NCBI RefSeq assembly: GCF_041060425.1
Contig: NZ_JAULBC010000006.1
Location: 248,001-312,000, forward strand
From: Danxiaibacter flavus
GTDB taxonomy: Bacteria; Bacteroidota; Bacteroidia; Chitinophagales; Chitinophagaceae
DNA: 64,000 bases
Direction: 5' to 3'
Positions 52,456-61,567 of this stretch are shown piece by piece. The notes under the pieces were generated by a model, which worked only from the letters and a program-made list of their open reading frames with translations, was not told where the DNA came from and ran no database searches. Position 1 is the stretch's first letter. Each line of letters starts with the position of its first letter. Both the position numbers and the translations under genes were made by a program.

Positions 52456-53115
52456 TTATGCTTTTTTCTTCAGTAACCCGTTGCTTTTTAACTCATTGAG
52501 AAGTGTTTCCGTAAATTGCTGACTTGCTTTGTTTATTGCGGGAGGATTCATGGCTTTTGTTTGAATAGAAAACAGAATACCCAGCGAGTTTACATCATAA
52601 AGATTTGTTTCAATATAATAAGTTTTGTCTGTTGAATAGTAGCCCGGTTGAAAAGTAGAACCGGCAACAAAGCTGTAGTAGCTGGCGAAATTGCCATAAT
52701 AGCCACCATATGGGTATGGCTGATACGTATATTCCGAGCTCTTTGTATATGTGGTTTTGTTCTTTTCATCCAGGAGAGAAACAGTGAGAATGGAACTGCA
52801 TCCGGATTCTTTTACTTTTCGGATCAGTGATGCTATTACAGCGGTGTCCGTGTTTGCAGTAACGGGACCGAAAACATCCAGGCTTTTTACTGCTTTTATT
52901 CCATTTGCCCGCGCTCCGTCAGCAAGGTCACTCTCAAGTATCGTTCTTGTTTCGGTGTTCTGGGTTAGCGCCGCAATAAACACACTCTCATTTGCCTGTT
53001 TGGGCAGGCTGTCCTTTTTTACCCAGGAGCCGGTGATCTTTAGGGTCTGTTTACTACATTGTGTTAAGCAAATTCCAACCACGAGGCTCATTAGTATAAA
53101 GCAGAAATTTTTCAT
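52456..53115 (-). CDS. Lipoprotein of unknown function
   Basis: A 219-residue lipoprotein (lipobox GICLTQC, Cys20). The mature part begins ITGSWVKKD and carries a fold with SVFIAALTQNTETRTILESDLADGARANGIKAV (about 44-76) and GCSSILTVSLLDEKNKTTY, followed by a Tyr/Gly-rich loop (PYGGYYGNFASYYSF) and IETNLYDVNSLGILFSIQTKAMNPPAINKASQQFTETLLNEL. The pattern of a short alpha/beta domain recalls DUF4136-like or GNA1162-like envelope lipoproteins, but I do not assign it. It starts 29 nt after the glgX stop and is probably the last gene of that operon. Confidence 0.75.
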   Translation of the reverse strand: MKNFCFILMSLVVGICLTQCSKQTLKITGSWVKKDSLPKQANESVFIAALTQNTETRTILESDLADGARANGIKAVKSLDVFGPVTANTDTAVIASLIRKVKESGCSSILTVSLLDEKNKTTYTKSSEYTYQPYPYGGYYGNFASYYSFVAGSTFQPGYYSTDKTYYIETNLYDVNSLGILFSIQTKAMNPPAINKASQQFTETLLNELKSNGLLKKKA

Positions 53116-53144
53116 TGGTTGTATCAGTCTTTTAGTTAAAGCGG

Positions 53145-55238
53145 TTATCGATCAATTTCTTTGGTATTAAGAAGAAGAACAATTGAATAGGGCTTAAGTT
53201 CATATTTGTTTGCAGAAATGTATACAGCGTTTTCCAAATCACTAACATCATCAGGAGATTGAAGTGCTGTGTCTATCCAACGTTTCCATTGAGAACCGGC
53301 CGCAGGTCCCGGTATTTCAAACGTTAACGCCTCATGGTAAGTGTTCAGCATATAATGCATGGTCATTGTGCCGCCCAGTGATTCTACGGTAAAAGCAATG
53401 GTGTGGGACGAGTATGACCAATCCGGCTGTCCAAGTTTAACGCCGTGCCAGGTAATGCTTGACTTCCCAAGGAGTTGATTTAACGTCATGCTATATTCAG
53501 CTTTAGACAGGTCACGCCGCAGGCGAATACCGATAAGCTTTTGCGTAAATCTCCGGACGTCTGCATGTCTGTCTGTAAGCGACCAGTCAAACCAGCTAAG
53601 ATCAGTATTTTGACAGTAGGCGTTATTGTTGCCGTATTGCGTTCTGCGGACCTCATCACCCATCAGTATCATCGGCGTGCCTATGGAGAGCAATGTGAGT
53701 GCTAAAAAGTTTTTTGCCTGCCTGTTGCGAAGTTCTTCTATTGCAGCATCATCCGTAGGGCCTTCTGTTCCGTAGTTAGAGCTGCAATTGTCATTGTTGC
53801 CATCCCTGTTGTCTTCCCTGTTGGCCTCATTGTGTTTGTTGTTGTAGGAAACCAGGTCGTTAAGCGTAAAGCCGTCGTGGCAGGTGACAAAATTGATACT
53901 TTGTTCAGGCTCTCTATCACGGTAACTATAAATATCGGGACTGCCTATCAGTCTTGTTACAAACCTGGATAAAGTATCGTCATCTCCCCGCATAAACCTT
54001 CGCACGTCATCGCGAAATCTTCCATTCCATTCTTTCCATCTGTCGCCCGCAAAACTTCCTACCTGGTACAAGCCTGCGGCATCCCAGGCTTCTGCAATCA
54101 GCTTTACACCTGCAAGTACAGGGTCGGAATCAATGTCCCACAAAACAGGCGGTTTTTTAATCGGAGTGCCATCCTCGTCGCGGGATAGTATCGAGGCCAG
54201 GTCAAACCTAAAGCCATCAACATGCATTTCTGTTACCCAAAAATGAAGACTGTCCATGATCATCCGTCGCACAATCGAATGGTTGGCATTTAAAGTGTTG
54301 CCTGTTCCTGAGAAGTCAGCATAGTACTCCTTGTTATTTTGCAGAATGTAATAGATCTTGTTATCAATACCCTTATACGCAAATGTGGGTCCGTTATGAC
54401 CAGCTTCAGTAGTATGATTGAATACGACATCCAGTATTACTTCAATGCCTGCTTTGTGCAGCGCCTTAACCATATCGCGGAACTCATCCAGCGCAGCGAC
54501 CGGATCTTGTGACGAACTGTATTTCTGGTGCGGCGCAAAAAAAGAAACGGGACAATATCCCCAGTAATTGATGAGGCCTTCCGGGCTGTCTTGTTCGTCA
54601 AACTGAAACACGGGCAATAATTCTACCGCAGTGATGCCCATTTCTACAAGATAGGGGATCTTCTCAATCAGGCCGGCGTATGTTCCCCTTTTTGCGTCAT
54701 CAATCATTGAGTTAGGATTACGGGTAAAGCCGGCAACATGCATTTCGTAAATTACTGTTTCCGCAAATGGCCTTCTGATAGGTGAATCGTTTTCCCAGTC
54801 ATATAAAGAGAGGTCGGAAACCGCACTTTTCATCGGGGGTGTTGTGCCCTTTTTTCCGGGAATGTTTGCTGCATTACGGTCATACCTTTGTGGTACTGCA
54901 ACAACATTTGAATATGGATCAATCAATGTTAAAGACGGATCATACCGGTGACCTTTTGCGGGATCAAACGGTCCATTGATCCGATAGGCATAGAGTTGGC
55001 CACTTGTAATGCCCGCCACAAATATGTGCCAGTAATTGTCCGTTCTGTTTTCTTTTGGGTGAAGCGTAATTGTCCGGGCAGGTTCGATAGCATCAATATG
55101 ATCGAACAGAAGTAGTTCAACAGATGTGCCGTGCTTGCAAAACAGGGAAAAATTTACACCTCCTGTAAATACAGTAGCTCCTGGCGGAAAGCTGGTTCCA
55201 TGCGCGGGATCATTCAACGTTCTTTCCGTTTTCTGCAT
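53145..55238 (-). CDS. glgX: Glycogen debranching enzyme
   Basis: A 697-residue GH13_11-type debranching enzyme hydrolysing alpha-1,6 branches of phosphorylase-limit glycogen. N-terminal CBM48 (about 15-110; GATVFTGGVNFSLFCKHGTSVELLLFD), then the TIM barrel with VIYEMHVAGFTRN, VILDVVFNHTTE, DGFRFDLASIL (nucleophile Asp), LIAEAWDAAGLYQVG (acid/base Glu) and FVTCHDGFTL (His-Asp). TPMILMGDEVRRTQYGNNNAYCQ is characteristic of GlgX. I start at ATG 55238; an in-frame GTG at 55283 would overlap the glgP stop. The start is 13 nt after glgP, so the two are coupled. Confidence 0.95.
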   Translation of the reverse strand: MQKTERTLNDPAHGTSFPPGATVFTGGVNFSLFCKHGTSVELLLFDHIDAIEPARTITLHPKENRTDNYWHIFVAGITSGQLYAYRINGPFDPAKGHRYDPSLTLIDPYSNVVAVPQRYDRNAANIPGKKGTTPPMKSAVSDLSLYDWENDSPIRRPFAETVIYEMHVAGFTRNPNSMIDDAKRGTYAGLIEKIPYLVEMGITAVELLPVFQFDEQDSPEGLINYWGYCPVSFFAPHQKYSSSQDPVAALDEFRDMVKALHKAGIEVILDVVFNHTTEAGHNGPTFAYKGIDNKIYYILQNNKEYYADFSGTGNTLNANHSIVRRMIMDSLHFWVTEMHVDGFRFDLASILSRDEDGTPIKKPPVLWDIDSDPVLAGVKLIAEAWDAAGLYQVGSFAGDRWKEWNGRFRDDVRRFMRGDDDTLSRFVTRLIGSPDIYSYRDREPEQSINFVTCHDGFTLNDLVSYNNKHNEANREDNRDGNNDNCSSNYGTEGPTDDAAIEELRNRQAKNFLALTLLSIGTPMILMGDEVRRTQYGNNNAYCQNTDLSWFDWSLTDRHADVRRFTQKLIGIRLRRDLSKAEYSMTLNQLLGKSSITWHGVKLGQPDWSYSSHTIAFTVESLGGTMTMHYMLNTYHEALTFEIPGPAAGSQWKRWIDTALQSPDDVSDLENAVYISANKYELKPYSIVLLLNTKEIDR

Positions 55239-55251
55239 AGCCAGAAATTTT

Positions 55252-57708
55252 TTATCCGGGTGTAACGTGCCAGATGTTTTCACAATAATCTCTTATGGAT
55301 CTGTCTGATGAGAACTTGCCCATTCTTGCCACATTCAGAATGGACATTTTTGTCCATGCCTGCTCGTTGTTATATGCTGCCGAAACTCTTTGCTGGCAGT
55401 CAACATATGCCTGGTAATCCTGTAATACAAGATACGGATCGTCGCCCAGCAACGAATTGATAAGCGGCTTGAATATATTGGTATCACCTTTTGAAAAGGC
55501 GCCGGATTGAATCAGGTCGATTACTTCTTTAAGGTCGTTGTTATTGTTATACACATCATACGGGTGATAACCATTTTGTTTAATTGCTTTTACTTCGGCC
55601 GCGTCTAGTCCAAAAAGAAAAAAGTTGTCTTCCCCTACGCATTCCATTATTTCTATATTGGCGCCATCATACGTACCTATCGTCAGCGCTCCGTTCATAG
55701 AAAATTTCATGTTGCCTGTGCCCGAAGCTTCTTTTCCCGCTGTAGAGATCTGTTCGGAAAGATCTGCAGCTTTGTAAACATGCGCTCCGTTCTTTACATT
55801 GAAATCGGGAAAGAAGACCACCCGGATAAATTGATTTACCTCAGGATCGTTATCGATTGTTTCCCCAATTGCGTTAATCAGTTTAATGATGAGCTTGGCG
55901 AGATAATATGCGGGAGCAGCTTTTCCACCAAAAATAAAAGTGCGTGGAGTAATGCCATCAGTGCGTTTTTGTTTGATGCGGTTATACAGGTGGATAATAT
56001 GCAGTGCATTCAGGTGTTGCCGCTTGTATTCATGAATCCGTTTGACCTGGATATCGAATAGTGAATCAGGATTTATATTCATGCCAAAGCGCTGTTTCAA
56101 AAGATGGGCAAGGTCTGTCTTGTTCTGTTTTTTTACATCGCGCCACGCTTGTTGAAATGACAGATCGTCTGCAAAAGATTGAAGATTGATAAGATCTGTT
56201 TCAAGGTGTGTTATCCATCTTTCACCAATGCGATCAGATATCAGTGATGCAAGGCGCGGATTGTAGAGTTTTATCCATCTCCTTGGTGTAACGCCGTTGG
56301 TAACATTAAAGAATGCATCAGGCTGAAGTTCATAGAAATCATGCAGCACATCCTGCTTTAATAACTCTGTATGCAGTGCAGAGACACCGTTAACAGCATG
56401 GCTGCCTATGGTTGCAAGATGTGCCATACGAACATATTTACTGCCCTGTTCATCTATAATAGACATGCGCCGGATCCTGTCATCATCTCCGGGATATTTA
56501 TTTCTAATGTCAGACAAGAACCGGCTGTTGATCTCATATATAATCTCCAGATGCCTTGGTAAAATATGTGCAAACAGGGGAAGTGACCATTTTTCAAGCG
56601 CTTCAGGTAATAAAGTGTGATTTGTATAGGCGAAAGTTTTTCTTGTACATTCCCAGGCTTTGTCCCAGTCAACCATGTATTCATCAACCAGCAAACGCAT
56701 GAGCTCGGCAATTGCAATGGATGGATGCGTATCATTTAACTGGAACGTGACGGCATCAGGAAGATCATCAAGGCTAAGGCCGCGCAGCTCTAATATACGC
56801 AAGGCGTCCTGCAAGGAACAGGATACAAAAAAGTATTGTTGAGATAACCTGAGTTTTTTACCTGCTTCCGAAACGTCATTGGGATATAAAACTTTTGATA
56901 TTGTTTCTGAAAACACTTTTTCATGTACAGCGCCATAATAATCACCTTTGTCAAAGGCCTGGAAGTCAAAAGACTCAGTTGCTTCAGATTTCCATAAACG
57001 CAAAAGGTTAATTGTTTCATTCTTATATCCGGGGACAGGTGTATCGTAAGCAACACCCCTGATCTCGTACTCCGGTATCCATTTAACTCTGTAGCCACCT
57101 TTCTCATCCGTATAACCCTGTGTTTTGCCACCCAGTTTCACGCCGTAATTAAGTTCAGGCTTTACAATTTCCCACGGATTGCCATTGCGCAACCATTTGT
57201 CTGTAATTTCTACCTGCCAGCCATCACGGATCATTTGATCAAAGATGCCAAATTCATAACGTATACCATAGCCTATTGCCGGAACTTTCAGGGTAGTCAG
57301 GGAATCCAGGTAGCATGCGGCCAACCTGCCAAGTCCACCATTCCCTAATCCGGGTTCTTCTTCCTGTTGCAGTATCTCATCCAGGTTAATATTGAGCTGC
57401 TCCGCAGCTTCTTTGATTTGCTGTTCAATACCCAGGTTGATTATGGCATTGCCAAGATGTGGCCCCATTAAAAATTCTGCAGATAAATAGCCAACTATCT
57501 TCTGATGCTTGTCACGTATTCTTTCTAAAGAGCTTACCCAATGCTCCATCATTCTTTCGCGAACGGAATAAGCCACTGCCATGTACCAATCGTGCAAGGT
57601 TGCATATTCGGGAGATTTTCCTACGTCAAAACAGAAGTGACCAAGTATTGATTCTTTCAATTCGGCTACACTATTGCCAGGTCCAATATGCATAACATCA
57701 GTACTCAT
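55252..57708 (-). CDS. glgP: Glycogen phosphorylase
   Basis: An 818-residue glycogen/starch/alpha-glucan phosphorylase releasing glucose-1-phosphate. The PLP-binding Lys lies in GTGNMKFSMNGALTIGT near residue 665. Other family landmarks: EFLMGPHLGNAIINLG, EEPGLGNGGLGRLAACYLDSL, YGIRYEFGIFDQ, AVHTELL-equivalent GVSALHTELLKQD, NGVTPRRWI and VKRIHEYKRQHLNAL. Length is typical. Start at ATG 57708, 42 nt after the PPK2 stop. With glgX it mobilises stored glycogen; glycogen synthase and branching enzyme are not in the window. Confidence 0.97.
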   Translation of the reverse strand: MSTDVMHIGPGNSVAELKESILGHFCFDVGKSPEYATLHDWYMAVAYSVRERMMEHWVSSLERIRDKHQKIVGYLSAEFLMGPHLGNAIINLGIEQQIKEAAEQLNINLDEILQQEEEPGLGNGGLGRLAACYLDSLTTLKVPAIGYGIRYEFGIFDQMIRDGWQVEITDKWLRNGNPWEIVKPELNYGVKLGGKTQGYTDEKGGYRVKWIPEYEIRGVAYDTPVPGYKNETINLLRLWKSEATESFDFQAFDKGDYYGAVHEKVFSETISKVLYPNDVSEAGKKLRLSQQYFFVSCSLQDALRILELRGLSLDDLPDAVTFQLNDTHPSIAIAELMRLLVDEYMVDWDKAWECTRKTFAYTNHTLLPEALEKWSLPLFAHILPRHLEIIYEINSRFLSDIRNKYPGDDDRIRRMSIIDEQGSKYVRMAHLATIGSHAVNGVSALHTELLKQDVLHDFYELQPDAFFNVTNGVTPRRWIKLYNPRLASLISDRIGERWITHLETDLINLQSFADDLSFQQAWRDVKKQNKTDLAHLLKQRFGMNINPDSLFDIQVKRIHEYKRQHLNALHIIHLYNRIKQKRTDGITPRTFIFGGKAAPAYYLAKLIIKLINAIGETIDNDPEVNQFIRVVFFPDFNVKNGAHVYKAADLSEQISTAGKEASGTGNMKFSMNGALTIGTYDGANIEIMECVGEDNFFLFGLDAAEVKAIKQNGYHPYDVYNNNNDLKEVIDLIQSGAFSKGDTNIFKPLINSLLGDDPYLVLQDYQAYVDCQQRVSAAYNNEQAWTKMSILNVARMGKFSSDRSIRDYCENIWHVTPG

Positions 57709-57750
57709 GCTAATTGCTAAGATTTAATGGTAAAGACTTTATTGATGTTG

Positions 57751-58701
57751 TTATTTTTCTGCAAGCAATTCCTGTTTGATTGTTCCTAATTCAGCTAATT
57801 TTTCCTTCGCCACCTTGGGATATTCAAGTCCGATAGAGTCAAGCGTTTCAATAACAGCTGAAGCTACAGCTACTCTGCTAAAGGCCTTGTTATCTGCAGG
57901 TATAACATACCACGGAGAATCTTTGGTAGCCGTGTTTTTAATCATGTCTTCGTAAGCATTCATGTATTCTTTCCAGTACCTTCTTTCTTTGGCATCAGAA
58001 GCAGAGAACTTCCAGTTCTTATCAGGATTGTCGATCCGCTCAAGAAATCTTTTCTTTTGTTCTTTGGCCGATACATTTAAAAAGAATTTGCAAACCAGCG
58101 TGCCATTTCTTGTGAGATATTTTTCAATGTTCCTGATGTCCTCAAATCTTTCTTTCCAAATGTTTTTTGTTACAAGTTTCTGCGGTATTTTTTGACTCTG
58201 GAGCAGCTGTTCGTGGACGCGCACAACCAACACTTCTTCATAATAAGAGCGATTGAAGATGCCAATGCGGCCGCGTTCCGGCAGGTTCCTCATACATCTC
58301 CACATATAGTCATGATCAAGATCTTCGGACGTTGGTGCTTTAAAGGAACTGACCTGGCAACCCTGCGGATTGATGCCTGACATTACATGCTTAATAGCTC
58401 CGTCCTTTCCAGCGGCATCCATGGCCTGGAATATCAGCAATACGGACCACCGGTCTTGTGCATACAGAATATCCTGCATAGTTGCAAGTGCATTTACGCC
58501 GAGTTGCAAAACCTGTTTGACCAGCGGTTTGTCTTCAGGGCCAAGTCCTCCGTCATCATCCGGATCATAATCTTTCAGGCGAAAGTTTTTCCCATCGGAT
58601 ACACAAAAATTCTTTGAGAACTTTTTTGCACGCTGGATGAGTTCTTTCTTACTAAGTTTAGTTACGTCAATTTTGTCAAGCTCTTTTTCTTTTGATTTCA
58701 T
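57751..58701 (-). CDS. ppk2: Polyphosphate kinase 2 family protein
   Basis: A 316-residue single-domain PPK2 that transfers phosphate between polyphosphate and nucleotides. Walker A is FQAMDAAGKDGAIK (about 91-104; the usual MDAAGKxG form), then VSSFKAPTSEDLDHDYMWR (substrate region) and Walker B GIFNRSYYEEVLVVRVH. The lid region KNIWKERFEDIRNIEKYLTRNGT and FLERIDNPDKNWKFS match the family. Whether it makes ATP/ADP from polyP or the reverse cannot be read from sequence; class III-like features (single domain, basic N-terminus) are present. Same operon as glgP. Confidence 0.93.
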   Translation of the reverse strand: MKSKEKELDKIDVTKLSKKELIQRAKKFSKNFCVSDGKNFRLKDYDPDDDGGLGPEDKPLVKQVLQLGVNALATMQDILYAQDRWSVLLIFQAMDAAGKDGAIKHVMSGINPQGCQVSSFKAPTSEDLDHDYMWRCMRNLPERGRIGIFNRSYYEEVLVVRVHEQLLQSQKIPQKLVTKNIWKERFEDIRNIEKYLTRNGTLVCKFFLNVSAKEQKKRFLERIDNPDKNWKFSASDAKERRYWKEYMNAYEDMIKNTATKDSPWYVIPADNKAFSRVAVASAVIETLDSIGLEYPKVAKEKLAELGTIKQELLAEK

Positions 58702-58772
58702 AGCGTCTTGTTTATGCGCATTGCTCCTGATAAGAGCGATAAATAGTTAATGAGTACTTCAATCCGTTCAAG

Positions 58773-59474
58773 CTAATAGATATCCTGTTCCTCGCCAACT
58801 CTTGCATGTGTATTCGGCGACTTATTAGCAATATGCTCAATGGCTTCCTGCACACTATCTGTAACCAGCGCCAGTTTAAGATCTTCCTGTGAAATAGTTT
58901 CAGCTTCAACCATGGTTTCCCGCAAAAACTGGCCAAGGTGTTTCCAGTAGGCTGAACCCATGCAAACAATGGGCCGTGGTGGCAATTTGCCTGTTTGCGT
59001 TAGTGTAAACACTTCGAATATTTCATCCATCGTACCGAATCCTCCCGGCAACAAAACATATGCAACTGAATTTTTTCGAAGGATCACTTTACGTGTAAAG
59101 AAAAACTCAAATTCAACTTTAATATCCACAAACGGATTCAGTTTTTGTTCAAAGGGAAGCTTAATGTTGCATCCAAGTGAAACGCCTCCTCCTTCCTTTG
59201 CACCTCTGTTTGCAGCTTCCATTACGCCTGGCCCACCTCCGGTCATAACACTATAGCCATTTTCTGCCAAAGCTTTCGCCACACTTCGGGCCAGTTCATA
59301 GTACGCATGGCCTTCTTTGAAGCGGGCAGATCCATAAACTGTAACGCAGTTACGTATATTGGCGAAAGTGCTTATTCCTTGCCACAGGTCAGACATGGCT
59401 TTATGCGAATCACGGATTTCATCTGCAAGTGCTCTTCCTTCGTTAAAGAAATTTTTATCATTGCTTTGTGTCAT
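58773..59474 (-). CDS. LOG-family protein (cytokinin riboside 5'-monophosphate phosphoribohydrolase type)
   Basis: A 233-residue Rossmann-like protein of the LOG family. Key motifs are VYGSARF, MTGGGPGVMEAANRGAKEGGG (about 77-97) and PGGFGTMDEIFE (about 144-155), which form the nucleotide site; the Arg/Glu pair for catalysis is present (FFFTRKVILRK; DEIFE). In bacteria the enzyme hydrolyses AMP-like nucleotides to base and ribose-5-phosphate; the natural substrate here is unknown. Start at ATG 59474. It is followed by ppk2 after 71 nt and is the probable first gene of the LOG-ppk2-glgP-glgX operon. Confidence 0.9.
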   Translation of the reverse strand: MTQSNDKNFFNEGRALADEIRDSHKAMSDLWQGISTFANIRNCVTVYGSARFKEGHAYYELARSVAKALAENGYSVMTGGGPGVMEAANRGAKEGGGVSLGCNIKLPFEQKLNPFVDIKVEFEFFFTRKVILRKNSVAYVLLPGGFGTMDEIFEVFTLTQTGKLPPRPIVCMGSAYWKHLGQFLRETMVEAETISQEDLKLALVTDSVQEAIEHIANKSPNTHARVGEEQDIY

Positions 59475-60191
59475 GCTACAGTTTTGAAAATCTTGAACGG
59501 ATATGTGAGGAAATTGGTTGCTGTGTTTTTTTATTTAAAACCAAGAAAATTAAATCTTCGTTTTCCGAGTTAATCCCTGTTCATGTCCTGGTGATGAACT
59601 GCGCAGATACAGGGAATTCGATGGCTGGAAAAGAATTTGCCTCCGTGGGCCTTTGTGCATGGTTGATCTTTTTACCATTGAACGGGCTTTTGAATTTTTA
59701 TCAAAAAGGAGCAGAGATATTAATGCAAATAACTGTCTGCATACGGCATTAGCATAAACAACAACAACAGGCCTTTTAAACCAAATACTCACACATGCTA
59801 TTAAAGTTAGCGCTTCATTTTTTTATGCTGATAAATGCGTTGGATTAACCGTAACATTTGTTACTGTTTTACCGTTAAATGCAAATAACCATTGCGTAAT
59901 GTAACCTAATGAGTGCCTTATTTAATAATTTCAAATCCAATGTCGTTTAGCTAAGCCTGCATCTCCAGCTTTGGGGAGGTCTTCTAAATATAGATTTGTT
60001 AGTGATTTTTTATTGCTGTTGATAATGTGACCTCTTATCTAAACGATGTTAAATTTCAAATCTAAAATTTCAAATTCCAAATCTGCATCTGATAAATGTT
60101 TCATATTGAAAATCACATCAGTTGAACAAATTTGGAGAGATGTATGTTAAACAAAAAAGCAACCTGTTTCGTCATTACGAAATGAAAAAAT
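59475..60191. other. 717-bp intergenic region
   Basis: The largest gap. Small frames of 80-94 codons exist (59468-59752 plus, 59550-59792 minus) but have no family signature and overlap each other. At 60048-60095 AAATTTCAAATC, AAAATTTCAAATTCC and AAATC words repeat. A short palindrome GTAAC-ATTT-GTTAC lies at about 59850. No RNA gene recognised. Confidence 0.45.
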
Positions 60192-61316
60192 ATGACAAGG
60201 AACATCTTCCTGGCAACCTGCCTGATTCTACTTGTGTCTTTGCAAACTTTTGGTCAATACACTGCAGATAAAGTGATAGGCCAGAAGAATGTTGATGTTA
60301 TAGATAGCCTTAAAACTGCCGACTACCCATATTTGCTTCCTATCTGGGGCAAAAAGGTTGCACAGAAAGGTTTTAAACTGCCCAAGTCCGCGGGGTTAAG
60401 TATTCAGTACCTTACACAGAAGTCAGACATCACGATCAATAATCTGAAAGTAGGAGTAAACAATGGGCCCCTGCATGATCTTGATCAGATTGTAAGGTTT
60501 GATGGCGCGCGTACAACCTCAAACGGAGTAAACATAAGACCTGATTTTTGGATATTTCCATTTCTGAATGTTTATGCAATTTTCGCTAAATCAAGAACAT
60601 CAACTGCTGTTGATTGTGGTGTATGGTTGCCCGATGATAGTTCATGGAAACGTGTAGCTTCATTCAGTTCCAAAGCAAATTTTGACGCAACTACATTCGG
60701 GTTTGGATTGACACCAACGGTTGGTGTAGGTGGTTTTTTTATCATACTGGATATGAACTGTACATGGTCGGATATAAGTGCGCTTGATAAACCCGCTTTT
60801 GCATTTGTGTTTGGTCCGAGAATTGGTAAGAACATAACATTCAAAAACCATCCTGAAAAAAGTGTAACTGTATGGGCCGGTGGTTTCAGGCTAAAAATAA
60901 ATACAGGTACTACAGGCTCGTTAAACGCATCAGATCTGCTGCCTGTAAACGAATGGCAAAGCAAAATCGATACAGGGTATATGAAGGTTTCTCAAAATCA
61001 GCAGAAGGTTGATAACTGGTGGGCCGGTCTCACAACTGTTGAGCAAAAGAACCCGGTTAATGTTGCCAGGCATGAAGCAGCTAATGCTGCCCTGGCGAAA
61101 GCGGGAAATGTATTGGATCAGGCTTCACAAATAGTTAGCGGTGCAGGTAATGCAACCATTCAGTATTCACTTGATAAAAAGCCACAGGATCCATGGAACT
61201 TTATTATTGGTTCTCAGTTCCAGATCAATAGAAGCTGGATGATACGTGCGGAATATGGCTTTTTAGGAAGTCGCTCGCAGTTTATTGGAGGTTTGCAGTA
61301 TAGGTTTAATCTTTAA
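60192..61316 (+). CDS. Outer-membrane beta-barrel protein of unknown function
   Basis: A 374-residue exported protein (signal peptide MTRNIFLATCLILLVSLQTFGQ, cleavage about residue 21). The mature part is strand-rich (VNIRPDFWIFPFLNVYAIFAKSRT, ATTFGFGLTPTVGVGGFFIILDMNCTW, PAFAFVFGPRIGKNITF) and ends in QYRFNL, a typical C-terminal aromatic barrel signature. Residues about 280-330 are a Lys/Ala/Asn-rich helical insert. I do not recognise a characterised family. Start at ATG 60192; an ATG 10 nt earlier is out of frame. The stop codon is the first copy of a GTAAGACC-type repeat. Confidence 0.78.
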   Translation: MTRNIFLATCLILLVSLQTFGQYTADKVIGQKNVDVIDSLKTADYPYLLPIWGKKVAQKGFKLPKSAGLSIQYLTQKSDITINNLKVGVNNGPLHDLDQIVRFDGARTTSNGVNIRPDFWIFPFLNVYAIFAKSRTSTAVDCGVWLPDDSSWKRVASFSSKANFDATTFGFGLTPTVGVGGFFIILDMNCTWSDISALDKPAFAFVFGPRIGKNITFKNHPEKSVTVWAGGFRLKINTGTTGSLNASDLLPVNEWQSKIDTGYMKVSQNQQKVDNWWAGLTTVEQKNPVNVARHEAANAALAKAGNVLDQASQIVSGAGNATIQYSLDKKPQDPWNFIIGSQFQINRSWMIRAEYGFLGSRSQFIGGLQYRFNL

Positions 61317-61432
61317 GACCGTAAGACAGTAAGACGTGTAAGATAGTAAGATAGTAAGACCGTAAGACCGTAAGACCGTAAGACCGTAAGACCGTAAGAC
61401 CGTAAACCTTGTAAGATAAGAAGAATGTAAGA
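61314..61432 (+). repeat. GTAAGACCGTAAG word repeat
   Basis: Twelve or more copies of GTAAGACC/GTAAGATA, beginning with the TAA stop of the preceding gene. A short reverse-like run (CCTTACACCTTATACC, 61457-61483) follows. Same family as 50751-50817, and likewise flanking a gene end. Confidence 0.85.
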
Positions 61433-61567
61433 GGATAGGATGCGCCTTCCTCAAGCCTTACACCTTATACCTTACACCTTGACCTTCAATCCTAATAAAC
61501 GAACTTGTTTAAAATGTCTCCAATATTTATTAAATTGTATAAGCTTCACCATATAAATTACCCTGTC

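Noticed and set aside
52751..53170. 139-codon plus-strand frame
   Set aside because: Antisense to the lipoprotein gene and the end of glgX; no family resemblance.
58751..58761. TGA-GTACT-TCA as another CRP-like site before ppk2
   Set aside because: It is centred 55 nt from the ppk2 start, but the spacer is five, not six, and it lacks the TGACC half, so I did not count it with the others.
59468..59752. 94-codon plus-strand frame in the largest gap
   Set aside because: No motif, no good start signal, overlaps the LOG gene start and an opposing frame; treated as chance.
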